Positions 53,139-61,590 of a stretch of DNA of 64,000 nt are shown here, piece by piece (within the stretch, counting starts at the first letter, position 1; each line of letters begins with the position of its first letter). Made by a program: the position numbers and the translations under genes. This DNA comes from Acidobacteriota bacterium (lineage in GTDB: Bacteria > Acidobacteriota > Terriglobia > Acidiferrales > UBA7541), in NCBI GenBank assembly GCA_016201285.1, contig JACQDE010000034.1, positions 1-64,000 on the forward strand, written 5' to 3'. The notes beneath the pieces were generated by a model. The model saw only the letters and a program-made list of their open reading frames with translations, had not been told where the DNA came from and did not search any database.

Positions 53139-54248
53139 ATGCGTGAACCGAATGGTTGGACGCGGCGGGATTTTCTGACTTCGACATCCTGCCTGGGCGC
53201 GGCGATGGCCTGCGCCCGGTTTCTTCCGGCGGCGTGGGGCGCGGAATCCATCGCGCAAGACCCGCGCGTGGCAGCCACGCCGCTGCTGGACAAGGGCTTT
53301 GCCTCCACGCGAAGGATCGGCGACGGCGTTTACGCGACGATCGCGGATCCAACGAAGGGTCTGGACGCAATGTGCAACGGCGGGTTCGTGGCGGGGAAGG
53401 ATGCGGCGCTGCTGATCGAAGGGCACTTCTCGCCCACCGGCGCGGCATACGAATTGGAGGCGCTGCGCATGGTGAGCCAGGCGCCGCTGCGCGGGGCGCT
53501 TGACACGCACTACCACTTCGATCATTCCTTCGGCAACGCGTTCTACGGCGCACAACGCATCCCCATCTGGGCGCACAAGCAAGCGATCCCGCTGATGGTG
53601 GAGCGGTATGCAGGACTGCAGGGCCGCGATCTGAGCGCGATGGTGGCGCCGGCGGAGAAGCGGGTGCGGGAGGCGGCCGATGAGACGGAGCGGCAGCGGG
53701 CGCAAAGCGATCTGGGGATGCTCCAGATTGTCACGCAGACGGTGAGCTCGACGGTCGTCGCGCTGCCGAATTTGCCGCTTGAGCCCGCCAAACTGCCGAT
53801 GACGGTGGACCTCGGCGGCGTGAAAGCTGTGATCGAGACCTATCCCGGTCACACGCCGACCGACCTGATCGTCCGCGTGCCGGAACAGAACATCGTGTTC
53901 ACGGGAGATCTGTTGTTTAACGGGTCCTATCCGGTCGCGTTCGATGCGGAAATGAGCGCGTGGATCCGCACGCTCGACACGTTCGCTGCCTTCAGCAAAG
54001 ACACCCTCTTCGTGCCCGGGCACGGGCCCGTTTGCGGGCCGGAGGGCATCGCCACCGAGCGCGCCGTGCTGGAAGACCTCCGCGAACACGCGCAGAAGAT
54101 GTACAGGGCGGGCGTGCCGGTCGAAGAAGCACAGAGGCGATACGTGCAACCGGAATCGTTCAAGAGCCTGCGCTACTTTTCCTGGAGCTTCTCCATCGGC
54201 GCGGCAATCGAGAAGTTCTACGCAGAGTTCAAAGCCGGGAAAATGTAG
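53139..54248 (+). CDS. Tat-exported metallo-beta-lactamase-fold hydrolase
   Basis: 369 residues from ATG 53139 with GAGGAGG upstream. Twin-arginine signal TRRDFLTS followed by a hydrophobic run. Metal site HYHFDH (124-129), PGHTPTD, GDLLF and PGHGPVCG match the quinoprotein relay system / glyoxalase II-like clade rather than true beta-lactamases. It should fold with metal before export to the periplasm. Its stop lies in a family A palindrome that also ends the opposite gene. Confidence 0.88.
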   Translation: MREPNGWTRRDFLTSTSCLGAAMACARFLPAAWGAESIAQDPRVAATPLLDKGFASTRRIGDGVYATIADPTKGLDAMCNGGFVAGKDAALLIEGHFSPTGAAYELEALRMVSQAPLRGALDTHYHFDHSFGNAFYGAQRIPIWAHKQAIPLMVERYAGLQGRDLSAMVAPAEKRVREAADETERQRAQSDLGMLQIVTQTVSSTVVALPNLPLEPAKLPMTVDLGGVKAVIETYPGHTPTDLIVRVPEQNIVFTGDLLFNGSYPVAFDAEMSAWIRTLDTFAAFSKDTLFVPGHGPVCGPEGIATERAVLEDLREHAQKMYRAGVPVEEAQRRYVQPESFKSLRYFSWSFSIGAAIEKFYAEFKAGKM

Positions 54249-54269
54249 GGGCCGGCTTCAGCCGGGCAT
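54244..54269. repeat. Family A palindrome ending two convergent genes
   Basis: TGTAGGGGCCGGC-TTCA-GCCGGGCAT. On the plus strand TAG (54246-54248) ends the hydrolase gene; on the minus strand TGA (54260-54258), in the centre of the palindrome, ends the inositol monophosphatase gene. Confidence 0.75.
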
Positions 54270-55073
54270 CGCGGGGCTGCGTTCGGCGATGTCCGTGGCC
54301 AAGGCGCGCATTTCGTCGTGGATGAGGCCGTTGGAGGCGAGGCATTCCGCGTCGCCGGGGCGGTAGGGGCGGCCGACGAACGTGGTGACGAGGCCGCCGG
54401 CTTCGCGGACAATGAGCGTGCCCGCGGCGGTGTCCCAGGGCTTGAGACCGAATTCCCAGAAACCATCGAAGCGGCCGCAGGCGACGCTGCACATGTCGAG
54501 AGCGGCGGAGCCGTCGCGGCGGACGCCGTGTGAAGCGAGCGTGAAACGCCAGTAATAATGGATGTTGGGATTTTCCACGCGCTTGTGCGCAGGAAACCCG
54601 GTGCCGAGCAAGCCCACGGCGAGGCGATCAATCTTAGAGACGTGGATTTTTTTCTGGTTGAGCCACGCGCCCTGGTCCTTGGCGGCGGCGAACAACTCGC
54701 GCGCGACCGGGTTATAGACCACGCCGACGACCGGCTCTTCCTCTTCCAGCAACGCAATGGAAACGGCGAAGCACGGATAGCCGTGGGCGAAATTTGTGGT
54801 GCCGTCGAGCGGGTCCACGTACCAGCGGTAGCGCGAGCGCGCGGCGCCTTTTGCAAGGTGCTCATGGCCGCTGCCCTCTTCGCCGACGATGACGTGCGCG
54901 GGGAAATGAGTGCGCAGGCGGTTGACGACACATTCCTCCGAGCGGCGGTCGGCCTGGGTGACGAGATCGACTTCACCTTTGTAAGTGATCGTCGGCGGGT
55001 GGTCGAATTCGGAAAGAAGGATGGCGCCGGCTTCGCGGGCGATTTCAGTGGCAACGTCGAGGAATTCGCGCAT
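54258..55073 (-). CDS. Inositol monophosphatase family protein
   Basis: 271 residues. GEE (64-66), WYVDPLDGTTNFAHG (Asp87, Asp90) and WDTAAG are the three metal motifs. Dephosphorylates inositol-1-phosphate or acts on related sugar or nucleotide phosphates (SuhB, CysQ types). The last residues ERSPAMPG run into the shared palindrome. Confidence 0.92.
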   Translation of the reverse strand: MREFLDVATEIAREAGAILLSEFDHPPTITYKGEVDLVTQADRRSEECVVNRLRTHFPAHVIVGEEGSGHEHLAKGAARSRYRWYVDPLDGTTNFAHGYPCFAVSIALLEEEEPVVGVVYNPVARELFAAAKDQGAWLNQKKIHVSKIDRLAVGLLGTGFPAHKRVENPNIHYYWRFTLASHGVRRDGSAALDMCSVACGRFDGFWEFGLKPWDTAAGTLIVREAGGLVTTFVGRPYRPGDAECLASNGLIHDEMRALATDIAERSPAMPG

Positions 55074-55367
55074 GGGGGATATCAGTTTTCAGTTCACAGT
55101 TGATAGTCGATAGTGACAGTCGATAGTTTACAGCAAGCGACGGGAAAGCGCTCCCTCCAGAAGCGCACTTGCAGCATTGTAGCGCCGGCTCCCGAAGCTT
55201 CGGGATTGCCGGTTCCTTCCCGAATGAGTCAGCGAGATCCTTCGCTTCGCTCAGGATGACAATGCACACCACGCGGCGACACTCGAAGGGAAGCCGCCCT
55301 TCAGAAGGCGGCATCTGGCGCCCATCCGCGGGGCGCGCCTCCCCCGATGCCCTTCTGAAGGTGGGCG
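55074..55367. repeat. Repeat-rich spacer before the VWA gene end
   Basis: Contains tandem tagtcgatagt units (about 55100-55128), a family A-like palindrome with an inner cccgaagcttcggg hairpin (about 55179-55212), a family C hairpin (55232-55261), and nested palindromes from 55292 to the VWA stop. No gene. Confidence 0.55.
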
Positions 55368-55372
55368 CTACA
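55346..55372 (-). repeat. Family A palindrome supplying the VWA stop
   Basis: Minus reading ATGTAGCGCCCACC-TTCAG-AAGGGCATC; TAG 55370-55368. Confidence 0.7.
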
Positions 55373-56438
55373 TTTCGCCGGGGGTGAAATAGCCTTTGCG
55401 GTGGCGCACAACAAAGCTATCCGACGAGGCGACGCTGGGCGCGGTCGCGCCGGGCGCAGGGCCGGTCTTGACCTTGACTTCGATCCGGCGGAAGAGCGGC
55501 TCGGTCCCGAAGCTTCGGGACGGCGGGCGGGGCACGGGGTAGTAGCCGAGGCGGTATTGCGTGCGCAGTTCGCGGTCCATGCGGTCGAAGATGGCATTCA
55601 GAGCGGCGGCGTCTTGCGGGTAGTAGATCGAGCCGCCAGTGACTTCGGTGATGGTGAGGAGCGCGTGCTCGCCGGCGGTGTTGCGGCCGCCTTCGGACTT
55701 CACGGGGTTGATGAGGATGGTGTAGAGCATGGCGCCAGCGGCGAGGGCGGCACGGCGCGCGTCGTCGAACTTGGCGCGGCTGGTGGTTTCACCGGCGTCG
55801 GTGACAAACACGAGCACGCGGCGGCGGCCTGGCGGGCGTTTCTCCAGCGCCTGCGAGCCGAGCACGATGGCGTCGTAGAGCGGCGCGCCCCCGCCGCCTT
55901 CAATCCGGCGCACGGTTTCCGCCAGTCGCGGCACGTCGGAGGAAAACTCAGCAAGCTGCGTGACCACGTCGGAAATCTCGAAGACCGCGAGGCGGTCGTG
56001 CGGGCGCACCACCTGGCGGATGAAGCGCGCCGCGGCGTCACGCTCGAAGGAAAGTTCCTTGAGCGTGCTGAGGCTCGAGTCAATCATCAGCGCGAGATCG
56101 AGCGGCTGCTGCGTTTCCGGCTCAAAGACCTCTACCTGCTGCTTCACGCCTTCTTCAAAAACCTCGAAGGCTTCCTTCGGCAGGTCGGGCACGGGGCGGC
56201 CGTCCTTATCGAGCACGCTGGCGATAACGCTGACGAGGTTTACCTGGGCCTTGATGCGCGGTTCCTGCTGCGGCGGCACGGGGCGCTGGGACACCTGAAG
56301 CGCAGCTTCAGGTGCTAAAGCCCATTCTCTTCCGCTGGCCGAAATGTCGGAGCGGAAGCTCCGACCCCCGATCTGTCCGGGAACAAACGCAATCAGGGCC
56401 AACGCGAGGGAGGCGGCGGCGTAGGCGGGTCGTTTCAT
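55368..56438 (-). CDS. VWFA-related protein of acidobacterial type
   Basis: 356 residues. A signal peptide (AYAAASLALALIAFVPG) then element B (GGRSFRSD ... WALAPEAAL) in frame, a short beta domain (VNLVSVIASVLDKDGRPV) and a VWA domain with MIDSSLS as the MIDAS DxSxS, Thr/Asp in FVTDAGE. This matches the TIGR03436-type family widespread in Acidobacteria; the role is probably protein binding at the cell surface or periplasm. A second palindrome encodes RSFGTE near residue 311. Stop from family A. Confidence 0.88.
   Translation of the reverse strand: MKRPAYAAASLALALIAFVPGQIGGRSFRSDISASGREWALAPEAALQVSQRPVPPQQEPRIKAQVNLVSVIASVLDKDGRPVPDLPKEAFEVFEEGVKQQVEVFEPETQQPLDLALMIDSSLSTLKELSFERDAAARFIRQVVRPHDRLAVFEISDVVTQLAEFSSDVPRLAETVRRIEGGGGAPLYDAIVLGSQALEKRPPGRRRVLVFVTDAGETTSRAKFDDARRAALAAGAMLYTILINPVKSEGGRNTAGEHALLTITEVTGGSIYYPQDAAALNAIFDRMDRELRTQYRLGYYPVPRPPSRSFGTEPLFRRIEVKVKTGPAPGATAPSVASSDSFVVRHRKGYFTPGEM
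56307..56371 (-). repeat. Composite element B in frame, copy 3
   Basis: Encodes GGRSFRSD then EWALAPE directly after the VWA signal peptide. Confidence 0.7.
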
Positions 56439-57185
56439 CTAGGAGGTAGATTCGTCCGGGGTGGAAAAAGGTTTTGTGGACCCTTCAGGCGCACGGGGGA
56501 TTTCGCCTTCGACCCAGACGGCGCCGCCGCGGAAGAATTCCTTTTTCCAGATGGGGACGGTGCGCTTGAGGATGTCGATGGCAAAGCGGCAGGCGTCGAA
56601 GGCGGCGGCGCGGTGGGGCGAGCTCACCACGATGAGCACGCTGGTCTCGCCGATGTCGAGTTTTCCGAGGCGGTGGACGATAGCGACGCGGTGGATGGGG
56701 AATTTTTTCCGTGCTTCCTCGCCAATTTCGCGCATTTTTTTCAACGCCATCGGCTCATAGGCCTCGTATTCAAGGTGGAGCGTCTCGCGGCCGCCGGAAT
56801 TATTGCGCACGATGCCGTCGAAGACGACGACGGCGCCATCGCCAGGCGCTTTCAGCGCAGCGACAATCTCCGCGCTTCGGATGGGTTGGCGGGTAATTTC
56901 ATAGATGTCATCCTGGATGGCCGTCCCGAAGTCTCGGGACGTTCCGCCGCTGACAGGCGGGAGGAAGGCGACCTCGTCGCCGGCGCGCAACGGCGCGCGC
57001 CAGTCGGCGAATTCCTCGTTCACCGAGGCGACCAGGGACGGCCGGAAGGCGGCCAGCGCGGGAAACTGGCGGCCGTAGCGGGCAAAAAGATCCTCGACCA
57101 CGCAGCCATCGTCGAGCTCCGCCCAATCCTCGGCGCAACCGGTGATGTCCTTCAGCCGCCCAAAAAAGAGAACGCGAACGCGCAT
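56439..57185 (-). CDS. MoaD-MoaE fusion (molybdopterin synthase)
   Basis: 248 residues. MoaD domain 1-81 ends in PPVSGG (Gly80-Gly81), whose C-terminal glycine must be free for thiocarboxylate formation. MoaE domain from about 95 to 240 has HRLGKLDIGE, SSPHRAAAF and WKKEFFRGG. The linker TSRDFGTAI is encoded by a gtcccgaagtctcgggac palindrome also found elsewhere. By analogy with MoaX of Mycobacterium, cleavage after GG would be needed. No other moa genes are near. Confidence 0.92.
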   Translation of the reverse strand: MRVRVLFFGRLKDITGCAEDWAELDDGCVVEDLFARYGRQFPALAAFRPSLVASVNEEFADWRAPLRAGDEVAFLPPVSGGTSRDFGTAIQDDIYEITRQPIRSAEIVAALKAPGDGAVVVFDGIVRNNSGGRETLHLEYEAYEPMALKKMREIGEEARKKFPIHRVAIVHRLGKLDIGETSVLIVVSSPHRAAAFDACRFAIDILKRTVPIWKKEFFRGGAVWVEGEIPRAPEGSTKPFSTPDESTS

Positions 57186-57486
57186 CGTTGGGATTGTAGC
57201 GCGTGGAGGGACAGGCTTTCCAGCGGGGCCGCGGAAAATACTTCACTTCAGTGCGTCCCGCGATGCGGGACGCACGAGACGTGAGCTACAAGCATTTCCG
57301 CGTTCGGCGAGCCACATGTTAGAGCACATCGTCGTGTGAAAGCCTCACGGAATTCGAATTTTCCGAAATGAACATGAGCGCCGGCCGCATTGAAGAAAGA
57401 GGCCCCAAATTATTTGGGGAATTCTTGACGCGGGGGCGCGGGCAAAGTAGCGTGAGGGAGGCGGAGAAACGATTGAGACAAAAAAA
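57186..57486. other. Noncoding spacer with composite palindrome relative
   Basis: 57251-57291 has gcgtcccgcgatgcgggacgc followed by acgagacgtgagctaca, related to the 60-bp element. The rest shows no gene or promoter I could support. Confidence 0.5.
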
Positions 57487-58386
57487 ATGCGAGTACTGAT
57501 CTCGGGAGCGTCGGGGCTGGTGGGGGCAGCAGTGTTGACCGCGCTGCGCCACGCCGGGCACACGGTGAACCGTCTGGTGCGGCCGGGCGGGACGGGCGCG
57601 CCGGGGGACGCCGGCTGGGACCCGCTCTCCGGCAGGATGGAGCTAGCGGGACTCGAGGGCGTGGACGGAGTTGTGCACCTTGCCGGGGCGTCCATCGCCG
57701 AGGGTCGGTGGACAGACGCGCGCAAGCAAGTGTTGCGCACGAGCCGCGTGGAAGCGACGCGCCACCTGGTGAACGGCCTGACCCGGCTGGCGCGGCCGCC
57801 GAAGGTACTCATCTCCGCCTCCGCCATCGGGTATTACGGCAGCCGCGGCGACGAACAGCTCACCGAAGCGTGCGCGCCGGGCGACGATTTTCTCGCCCAT
57901 CTCGCGCGGGACTGGGAAGCCGAGGCCGTGCGCGCCGAACAGAACGGCATCCGCACGGTGGTCCTGCGCTTCGGCGTGATTCTTTCGGCGGCGGGCGGGG
58001 CGCTGCCGCGAATGCTGTTGCCGTTCAAGCTGGGCGCGGGCGGACGGCTCGGCTCGGGGCAGCAGTGGATGTCGTGGCTTTCGCTGCCGGAAGCGGCGGG
58101 ATTCGTGCGGCACGCGCTCGAGAACACCGGGCTGCGCGGGGCGGTGAATGCGGTGGCGCCATGCCCGGTGCGAAACTCCGAATTCACAAAAGCGCTGGGA
58201 AAAGTGTTGCGGCGGCCGACGCTGTTCCCGGCGCCGGCGTTTGCCCTGAAGCTGGCGCTGGGCGAGATGGCCGAGGCGCTGCTGCTCTCGAGCCAGCGAG
58301 TGATCCCGGCGCGGCTGCAAGAGCAGGGCTACCACTTCATGCATCCCGAGCTGGAAAGGGCGCTGCGGGCAGTGCTAAAGAGATAG
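57487..58386 (+). CDS. TIGR01777 family epimerase (SDR39U1-like)
   Basis: 299 residues. Rossmann start VLISGASGLVG, then LAGASIAEGRWTDARK, SASAIGYYGSRGDE and a C-terminal DUF1731 (HPELERALRAVLK). Extended SDR with NAD(P) binding; substrate unknown. Linked in other bacteria to cell division or lipid metabolism without firm proof. ATG 57487 is preceded by only A-rich sequence, weak ribosome site. Confidence 0.9.
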   Translation: MRVLISGASGLVGAAVLTALRHAGHTVNRLVRPGGTGAPGDAGWDPLSGRMELAGLEGVDGVVHLAGASIAEGRWTDARKQVLRTSRVEATRHLVNGLTRLARPPKVLISASAIGYYGSRGDEQLTEACAPGDDFLAHLARDWEAEAVRAEQNGIRTVVLRFGVILSAAGGALPRMLLPFKLGAGGRLGSGQQWMSWLSLPEAAGFVRHALENTGLRGAVNAVAPCPVRNSEFTKALGKVLRRPTLFPAPAFALKLALGEMAEALLLSSQRVIPARLQEQGYHFMHPELERALRAVLKR

Positions 58387-58512
58387 GGGTCGGGGATCAA
58401 GGGTGAGGGGTCAGGGAGAATTCCCGAAAACGGGCCGCAACTTTTCGGAGACGCGCGGGTTTTTGCGATTCGATAGAGGGCAGAGGAGGGACGGCTAAGT
58501 TGAGGTAATTGC

Positions 58513-58540
58513 TTGACAAGGCGAGAGGTTTTGTTACGAT
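58513..58540 (+). promoter_or_regulatory. Promoter for FecR-like gene
   Basis: -35 TTGACA (58513-58518), 16-base spacer, -10 TACGAT (58535-58540). Confidence 0.6.
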
Positions 58541-58608
58541 GAGGCGGCTAGAAGTGAGGCAACTGCCGCAAGTCATGCTGTTTACGAACTCCGTAGGAGA
58601 GTGACCAC

Positions 58609-59352
58609 ATGATGGCACGTAGGGGACTGGCGGCTCTGCTCATCGCCTTACTGGCAGTCCCGGCCGGAGCGAGTCCCTCCACTGGTTCACGCGCAGTAGC
58701 TACCCCGATCGGAACAATTTCCCAGAGCGATTCCGTCATTGTCGGCGGCACCGGCGCACTGGCGGGCACGACCGTTTTTAGCGGCGACATGATTGAAGTC
58801 GGGCCGCGCGGTTCGGCGTGGATCCTGCTGAACGGCGGGATGCAGGTGCGCGTGTCTTCGGAGAGCCGCGTCCGGCTGAGAGGACTCGCCGGCGGCACGA
58901 ATCGAGTGGAGCTGGAAATGTTCAGCGGCGCGGCGCGTTTCCGCACCAGCGAAACGGCGCCGGTGATGGCGCGGCTGGCGGACGCAACCGTGCGCGCCAG
59001 GGGCGCGAAGCCGGCGGTGGGCGTCGTTTCCGTGTTGAGCCGCAAGTCGGCGATCATCGGCGCGGAAATGGGCGAGTTGCTGGTCACCACCGCGCACGAC
59101 GGAAAGAGCGTCACGTTGCGCGAAGGCGAGGCCGTCGAAGTGACCCTGGCGGAAGCGCCACCCGCTGGCAAGCCGCAGCCGAAAGGCGGCGGGGCGTCGG
59201 GAGCAACCGGCCTGACCGGCGTGCAGGTGGCCATCCTCGGCGGGGTGATTGCCGCCGTGGCTGCCGCCATCGCCGTCAAGCTGGCCATGGACAACAAAAA
59301 CCTGACCGACCAGCAAAAGAAAGATGCGGTCAGCCCGTTCAAGTTCCCATAG
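58609..59352 (+). CDS. FecR-like domain secreted/membrane protein
   Basis: 247 residues from ATG 58609, AGGAG upstream. Signal peptide (LAALLIALLAVPAGAS); FecR-like beta-helix region (about 35-165; GTISQSDSVIVGG, GGMQVRVSSESRVRLRG); Gly/Pro-rich linker; a C-terminal helix (VAILGGVIAAVAAAIAVKLAM) that probably anchors in the membrane. No upstream sigma factor. Could be a structural surface protein. A strong terminator follows. Confidence 0.8.
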   Translation: MMARRGLAALLIALLAVPAGASPSTGSRAVATPIGTISQSDSVIVGGTGALAGTTVFSGDMIEVGPRGSAWILLNGGMQVRVSSESRVRLRGLAGGTNRVELEMFSGAARFRTSETAPVMARLADATVRARGAKPAVGVVSVLSRKSAIIGAEMGELLVTTAHDGKSVTLREGEAVEVTLAEAPPAGKPQPKGGGASGATGLTGVQVAILGGVIAAVAAAIAVKLAMDNKNLTDQQKKDAVSPFKFP

Positions 59353-59367
59353 AGATTTCTTGAAAGG

Positions 59368-59408
59368 AAAAGGCGTGTTCGTCATCCGGCGAACACGCCT
59401 TTTTGTTT
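59368..59408 (+). terminator. Intrinsic terminator after FecR-like gene
   Basis: Stem AAAAGGCGTGTTCG (59368-59381) with CGAACACGCCTTTT (59390-59403), 8-base loop, T-rich tail TTTTTGTTTT. Confidence 0.85.
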
Positions 59409-59420
59409 TGCAACGAGTGG

Positions 59421-59479
59421 GAGAGATCCTTCGCCCCGACGATCCCGAAGTCTCGGGACCGTCGGGACTCAGGATGACG
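59421..59479. repeat. Family C hairpin with nested palindromes
   Basis: Outer arms GAGATCCTTCG and CTCAGGATGACG; inside are ccccgac..gtcgggac and cccgaagtctcggg, the palindrome also found in the MoaD-MoaE linker. Confidence 0.55.
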
Positions 59480-59504
59480 CCGCGCGCTTCAGGACTTGGC
59501 GGCG

Positions 59505-60083
59505 TCACTTCACGACGTTCAGTGTCACGTCCACTTTGAGCACGTGTCCGCTGATGGGATCGGTGGCCACGGTGGTTTGCGTAGACTGGCCTTCGCGCAC
59601 GACAAAATCAAAACTTGTGCTGAACGCGCGCAAGATAGGCCGCCCGCTGCCTTCCCCCATGCCCCAGGCGACTTCCTTGTTGGCCCCCTCCAGGGTGTGC
59701 ACCGATGACCGGCGGACCAGCAGCTCGAGCTGGAAGCGATTGTCCGAAAGCGGCTCGACGCGGGCATCGATGTCCGTCCCGACGTCCTGATACTGCAACT
59801 GGCTCTGCCCTTCCTTGCTGGACGTCATGATCGGGACCTTGAGCCCCATGCGCAGACGGGCATAATATTTGCCCCCGCTGTCCTCGGAGGCGAGTGCGGA
59901 GAGCGTATACGGCATGCTGCTGATTTTCTTTTCGCCGTCGTACTCGGTCAACACCACCAGGATTTTCACAGGCACGTTCGGCTTGGGTTCCATGGCGGCC
60001 TTCATTTTCTCCTGCGCGGCGACGCCGGCATTGAGCGCGAACAGAACCACCAGACCGGCCAACACTGTGCGAACTACTTTCAT
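59505..60083 (-). CDS. Secreted hypothetical protein next to sigma operon
   Basis: 192 residues from ATG 60083 with GGGAGAA upstream. Signal peptide (VVRTVLAGLVVLFALNAGVAAQ). Mature part is beta-rich (ILVVLTEYDGEKK, RLRMGLKVPIM, FDFVVREGQ) without a known fold. It follows the anti-sigma gene by 46 bases on the same strand, so it may be a product or cargo of the sigma regulon. Confidence 0.72.
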   Translation of the reverse strand: MKVVRTVLAGLVVLFALNAGVAAQEKMKAAMEPKPNVPVKILVVLTEYDGEKKISSMPYTLSALASEDSGGKYYARLRMGLKVPIMTSSKEGQSQLQYQDVGTDIDARVEPLSDNRFQLELLVRRSSVHTLEGANKEVAWGMGEGSGRPILRAFSTSFDFVVREGQSTQTTVATDPISGHVLKVDVTLNVVK

Positions 60084-60129
60084 ATCGTTCTCCCTTCTCC
60101 CTGTTTGGTCTGAATTACGAAACAAATTC

Positions 60130-60864
60130 TCAACGGTTCTCCGAACTGCCCTTCGGCTTGCCTTTTTCATCCAGGCGCTCAATTTCGAGCGGCGAGATTT
60201 TGAGCTCGGGCGTGGCCAGGGGCTTCAGGATTTCAGTTGTAGGCATCGCCGCAGCCATCAACGAAGCTCCGTCCGCCTTCCCTTCCCAGTTGGCATTGAA
60301 GAGGCGCATGACCGCAGCCATCTCCCCGCGGGGGACGAGCACTTCCGGTTCGCGGTTTGCGGCCGACTGTCCCTCGCGCGGCGGGCGGCGTCCCGCTGCG
60401 ACCGTAGTCGGCGCTTCGGTGCGCGGCACTTCAGGCGGTGCGGTTGCGTGAGGCTTTTCCGCTGGCGCGACAGGCGCGGGCGGCGTCACGCGCGTGGATT
60501 GCGGCAGCCGCGGCGGACGGCCAATGGTCAGGACTCCGACGAGGACGACGAGCGCCAGCGCAGCGGCGGTGACGGGCAGCCAGCCGGCAAACCACGGGCG
60601 CGGCGCGATGCCCTCCTGCGCGATACGGCTGCGAACATGCGCGGCAAAATCGCCGGCAGGTTTTCCGGCTACCATCGAAGCGAGGCCGCGATCGATAGAG
60701 GCCAGCAGCGCACGCTGCGTGTCGAATTCGGCGCGGCAGGCGGGGCAAGCGGCAAGGTGGGCCGCCAAATCGAGATCCGGGACAGCATTCGAGGGAGTGG
60801 AAGATGCCGGCCTGAAGGCCGCCGCTACGACCGCAATTCGCGATTTGTACTGTTCGCAACTCAT
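60130..60864 (-). CDS. Zinc-finger anti-sigma factor with in-frame repeat
   Basis: 244 residues. Cytoplasmic ZAS-like start (MSCEQYKSRI; HLAACPAC supplies HxxxCxxC), one membrane helix (about 92-112, PVTAAALALVVLVGVLTIG) and a Pro-rich periplasmic part. It should hold the ECF sigma factor upstream. A family A palindrome is read in frame (VVAAAFRPASS) between the first Cys and the H-C-C cluster, lengthening the ZAS loop. Confidence 0.85.
   Translation of the reverse strand: MSCEQYKSRIAVVAAAFRPASSTPSNAVPDLDLAAHLAACPACRAEFDTQRALLASIDRGLASMVAGKPAGDFAAHVRSRIAQEGIAPRPWFAGWLPVTAAALALVVLVGVLTIGRPPRLPQSTRVTPPAPVAPAEKPHATAPPEVPRTEAPTTVAAGRRPPREGQSAANREPEVLVPRGEMAAVMRLFNANWEGKADGASLMAAAMPTTEILKPLATPELKISPLEIERLDEKGKPKGSSENR
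60804..60829 (-). repeat. Family A palindrome read in frame in the anti-sigma gene
   Basis: Minus reading GTCGTAGCGGCGGCC-TTCAG-GCCGGCAT; encodes VVAAAFRPA. Confidence 0.7.
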
Positions 60865-60903
60865 CGCATCACCTCCGCCCCGTACACATGGCGTGGAATG
60901 CCC

Positions 60904-60930
60904 AGTGCCGGGCTGAAGCCCGGCGCTACA
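60904..60930. repeat. Family A palindrome between sigma and anti-sigma genes
   Basis: agtgccgggctgaagcccggcgctaca, 11 bases past the sigma factor stop. Confidence 0.6.
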
Positions 60931-60940
60931 CTTGCCGGAA

Positions 60941-61486
60941 TCATCGCAACATCGCCGCCAATTTCTTGCGCGCGTGGAAGAGGCGCGACTTCACGGTGCC
61001 CTCGGGCAGGCCGAGCAGGCGGCCGACCTCGCGCGTGTCGTGGCCCTCGATGGCGGCGAGCAGCACTACGACACGGAGTTTCTCCGACAACTCGTCCAGT
61101 GCGCGCACCAGGCGCTGCTCGAATTCGCGGGCGGCGCGGACGTCTTCGACGGTGCGCTCGGGCGAATTCAACTCCTCCATCATGACGGAGGTCTCACGGG
61201 CCTCGCGGCGGCGGGCTGCGCGGATGCGATCGAGCGCCAGCCGCCAAGTGGTGCGCACCAGCCAGGCGCGGAAACGGTCGCGGTCGCGCAAGCGGGAGAA
61301 GTTCCGGAAAGCGCGAAGAAACGCTTCCTGGGCGACATCTTCGGCGTCGTCGCGGTTGCGCAGCACGCCGAGCGCGACACGAAACGCCAGCGCGGAGGAG
61401 TCCGCAAGGCGCTGTTCGAATTCGCGTTCGAGCGATTGGTCCAGGATCACCGCGGGTTCCAAGTAGCTGTCCACCAGCGCATCCAT
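60941..61486 (-). CDS. ECF-family RNA polymerase sigma factor
   Basis: 181 residues from ATG 61486, six bases after GGTGGGAG. Region 2 (VALGVLRNRDDAEDVAQEAFLRAF, RFRAWLVRTTWRLALDRIR) and region 4 (RVVVLLAAIEGHDTREVGRLLGLPEGTVKSRLFHARKKL). Directs transcription of an unidentified stress regulon. Co-transcribed with its anti-sigma factor. Confidence 0.94.
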   Translation of the reverse strand: MDALVDSYLEPAVILDQSLEREFEQRLADSSALAFRVALGVLRNRDDAEDVAQEAFLRAFRNFSRLRDRDRFRAWLVRTTWRLALDRIRAARRREARETSVMMEELNSPERTVEDVRAAREFEQRLVRALDELSEKLRVVVLLAAIEGHDTREVGRLLGLPEGTVKSRLFHARKKLAAMLR

Positions 61487-61564
61487 TGCGGCTCCCACCT
61501 ACCAGACGCCGGGGGCGGGGGTTCGGTTCAGTGCAGCGGCGGGTTCATCCCGCCGCCTGTGCTT

Positions 61565-61590
61565 GGCGGCGGCGTAAAGCCGCCGCTACA
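61565..61590 (-). repeat. Family A palindrome supplying a stop
   Basis: Minus reading CTGTAGCGGCGGCT-TTA-CGCCGCCGCC; TAG 61588-61586 ends the neighbouring gene. Confidence 0.7.
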
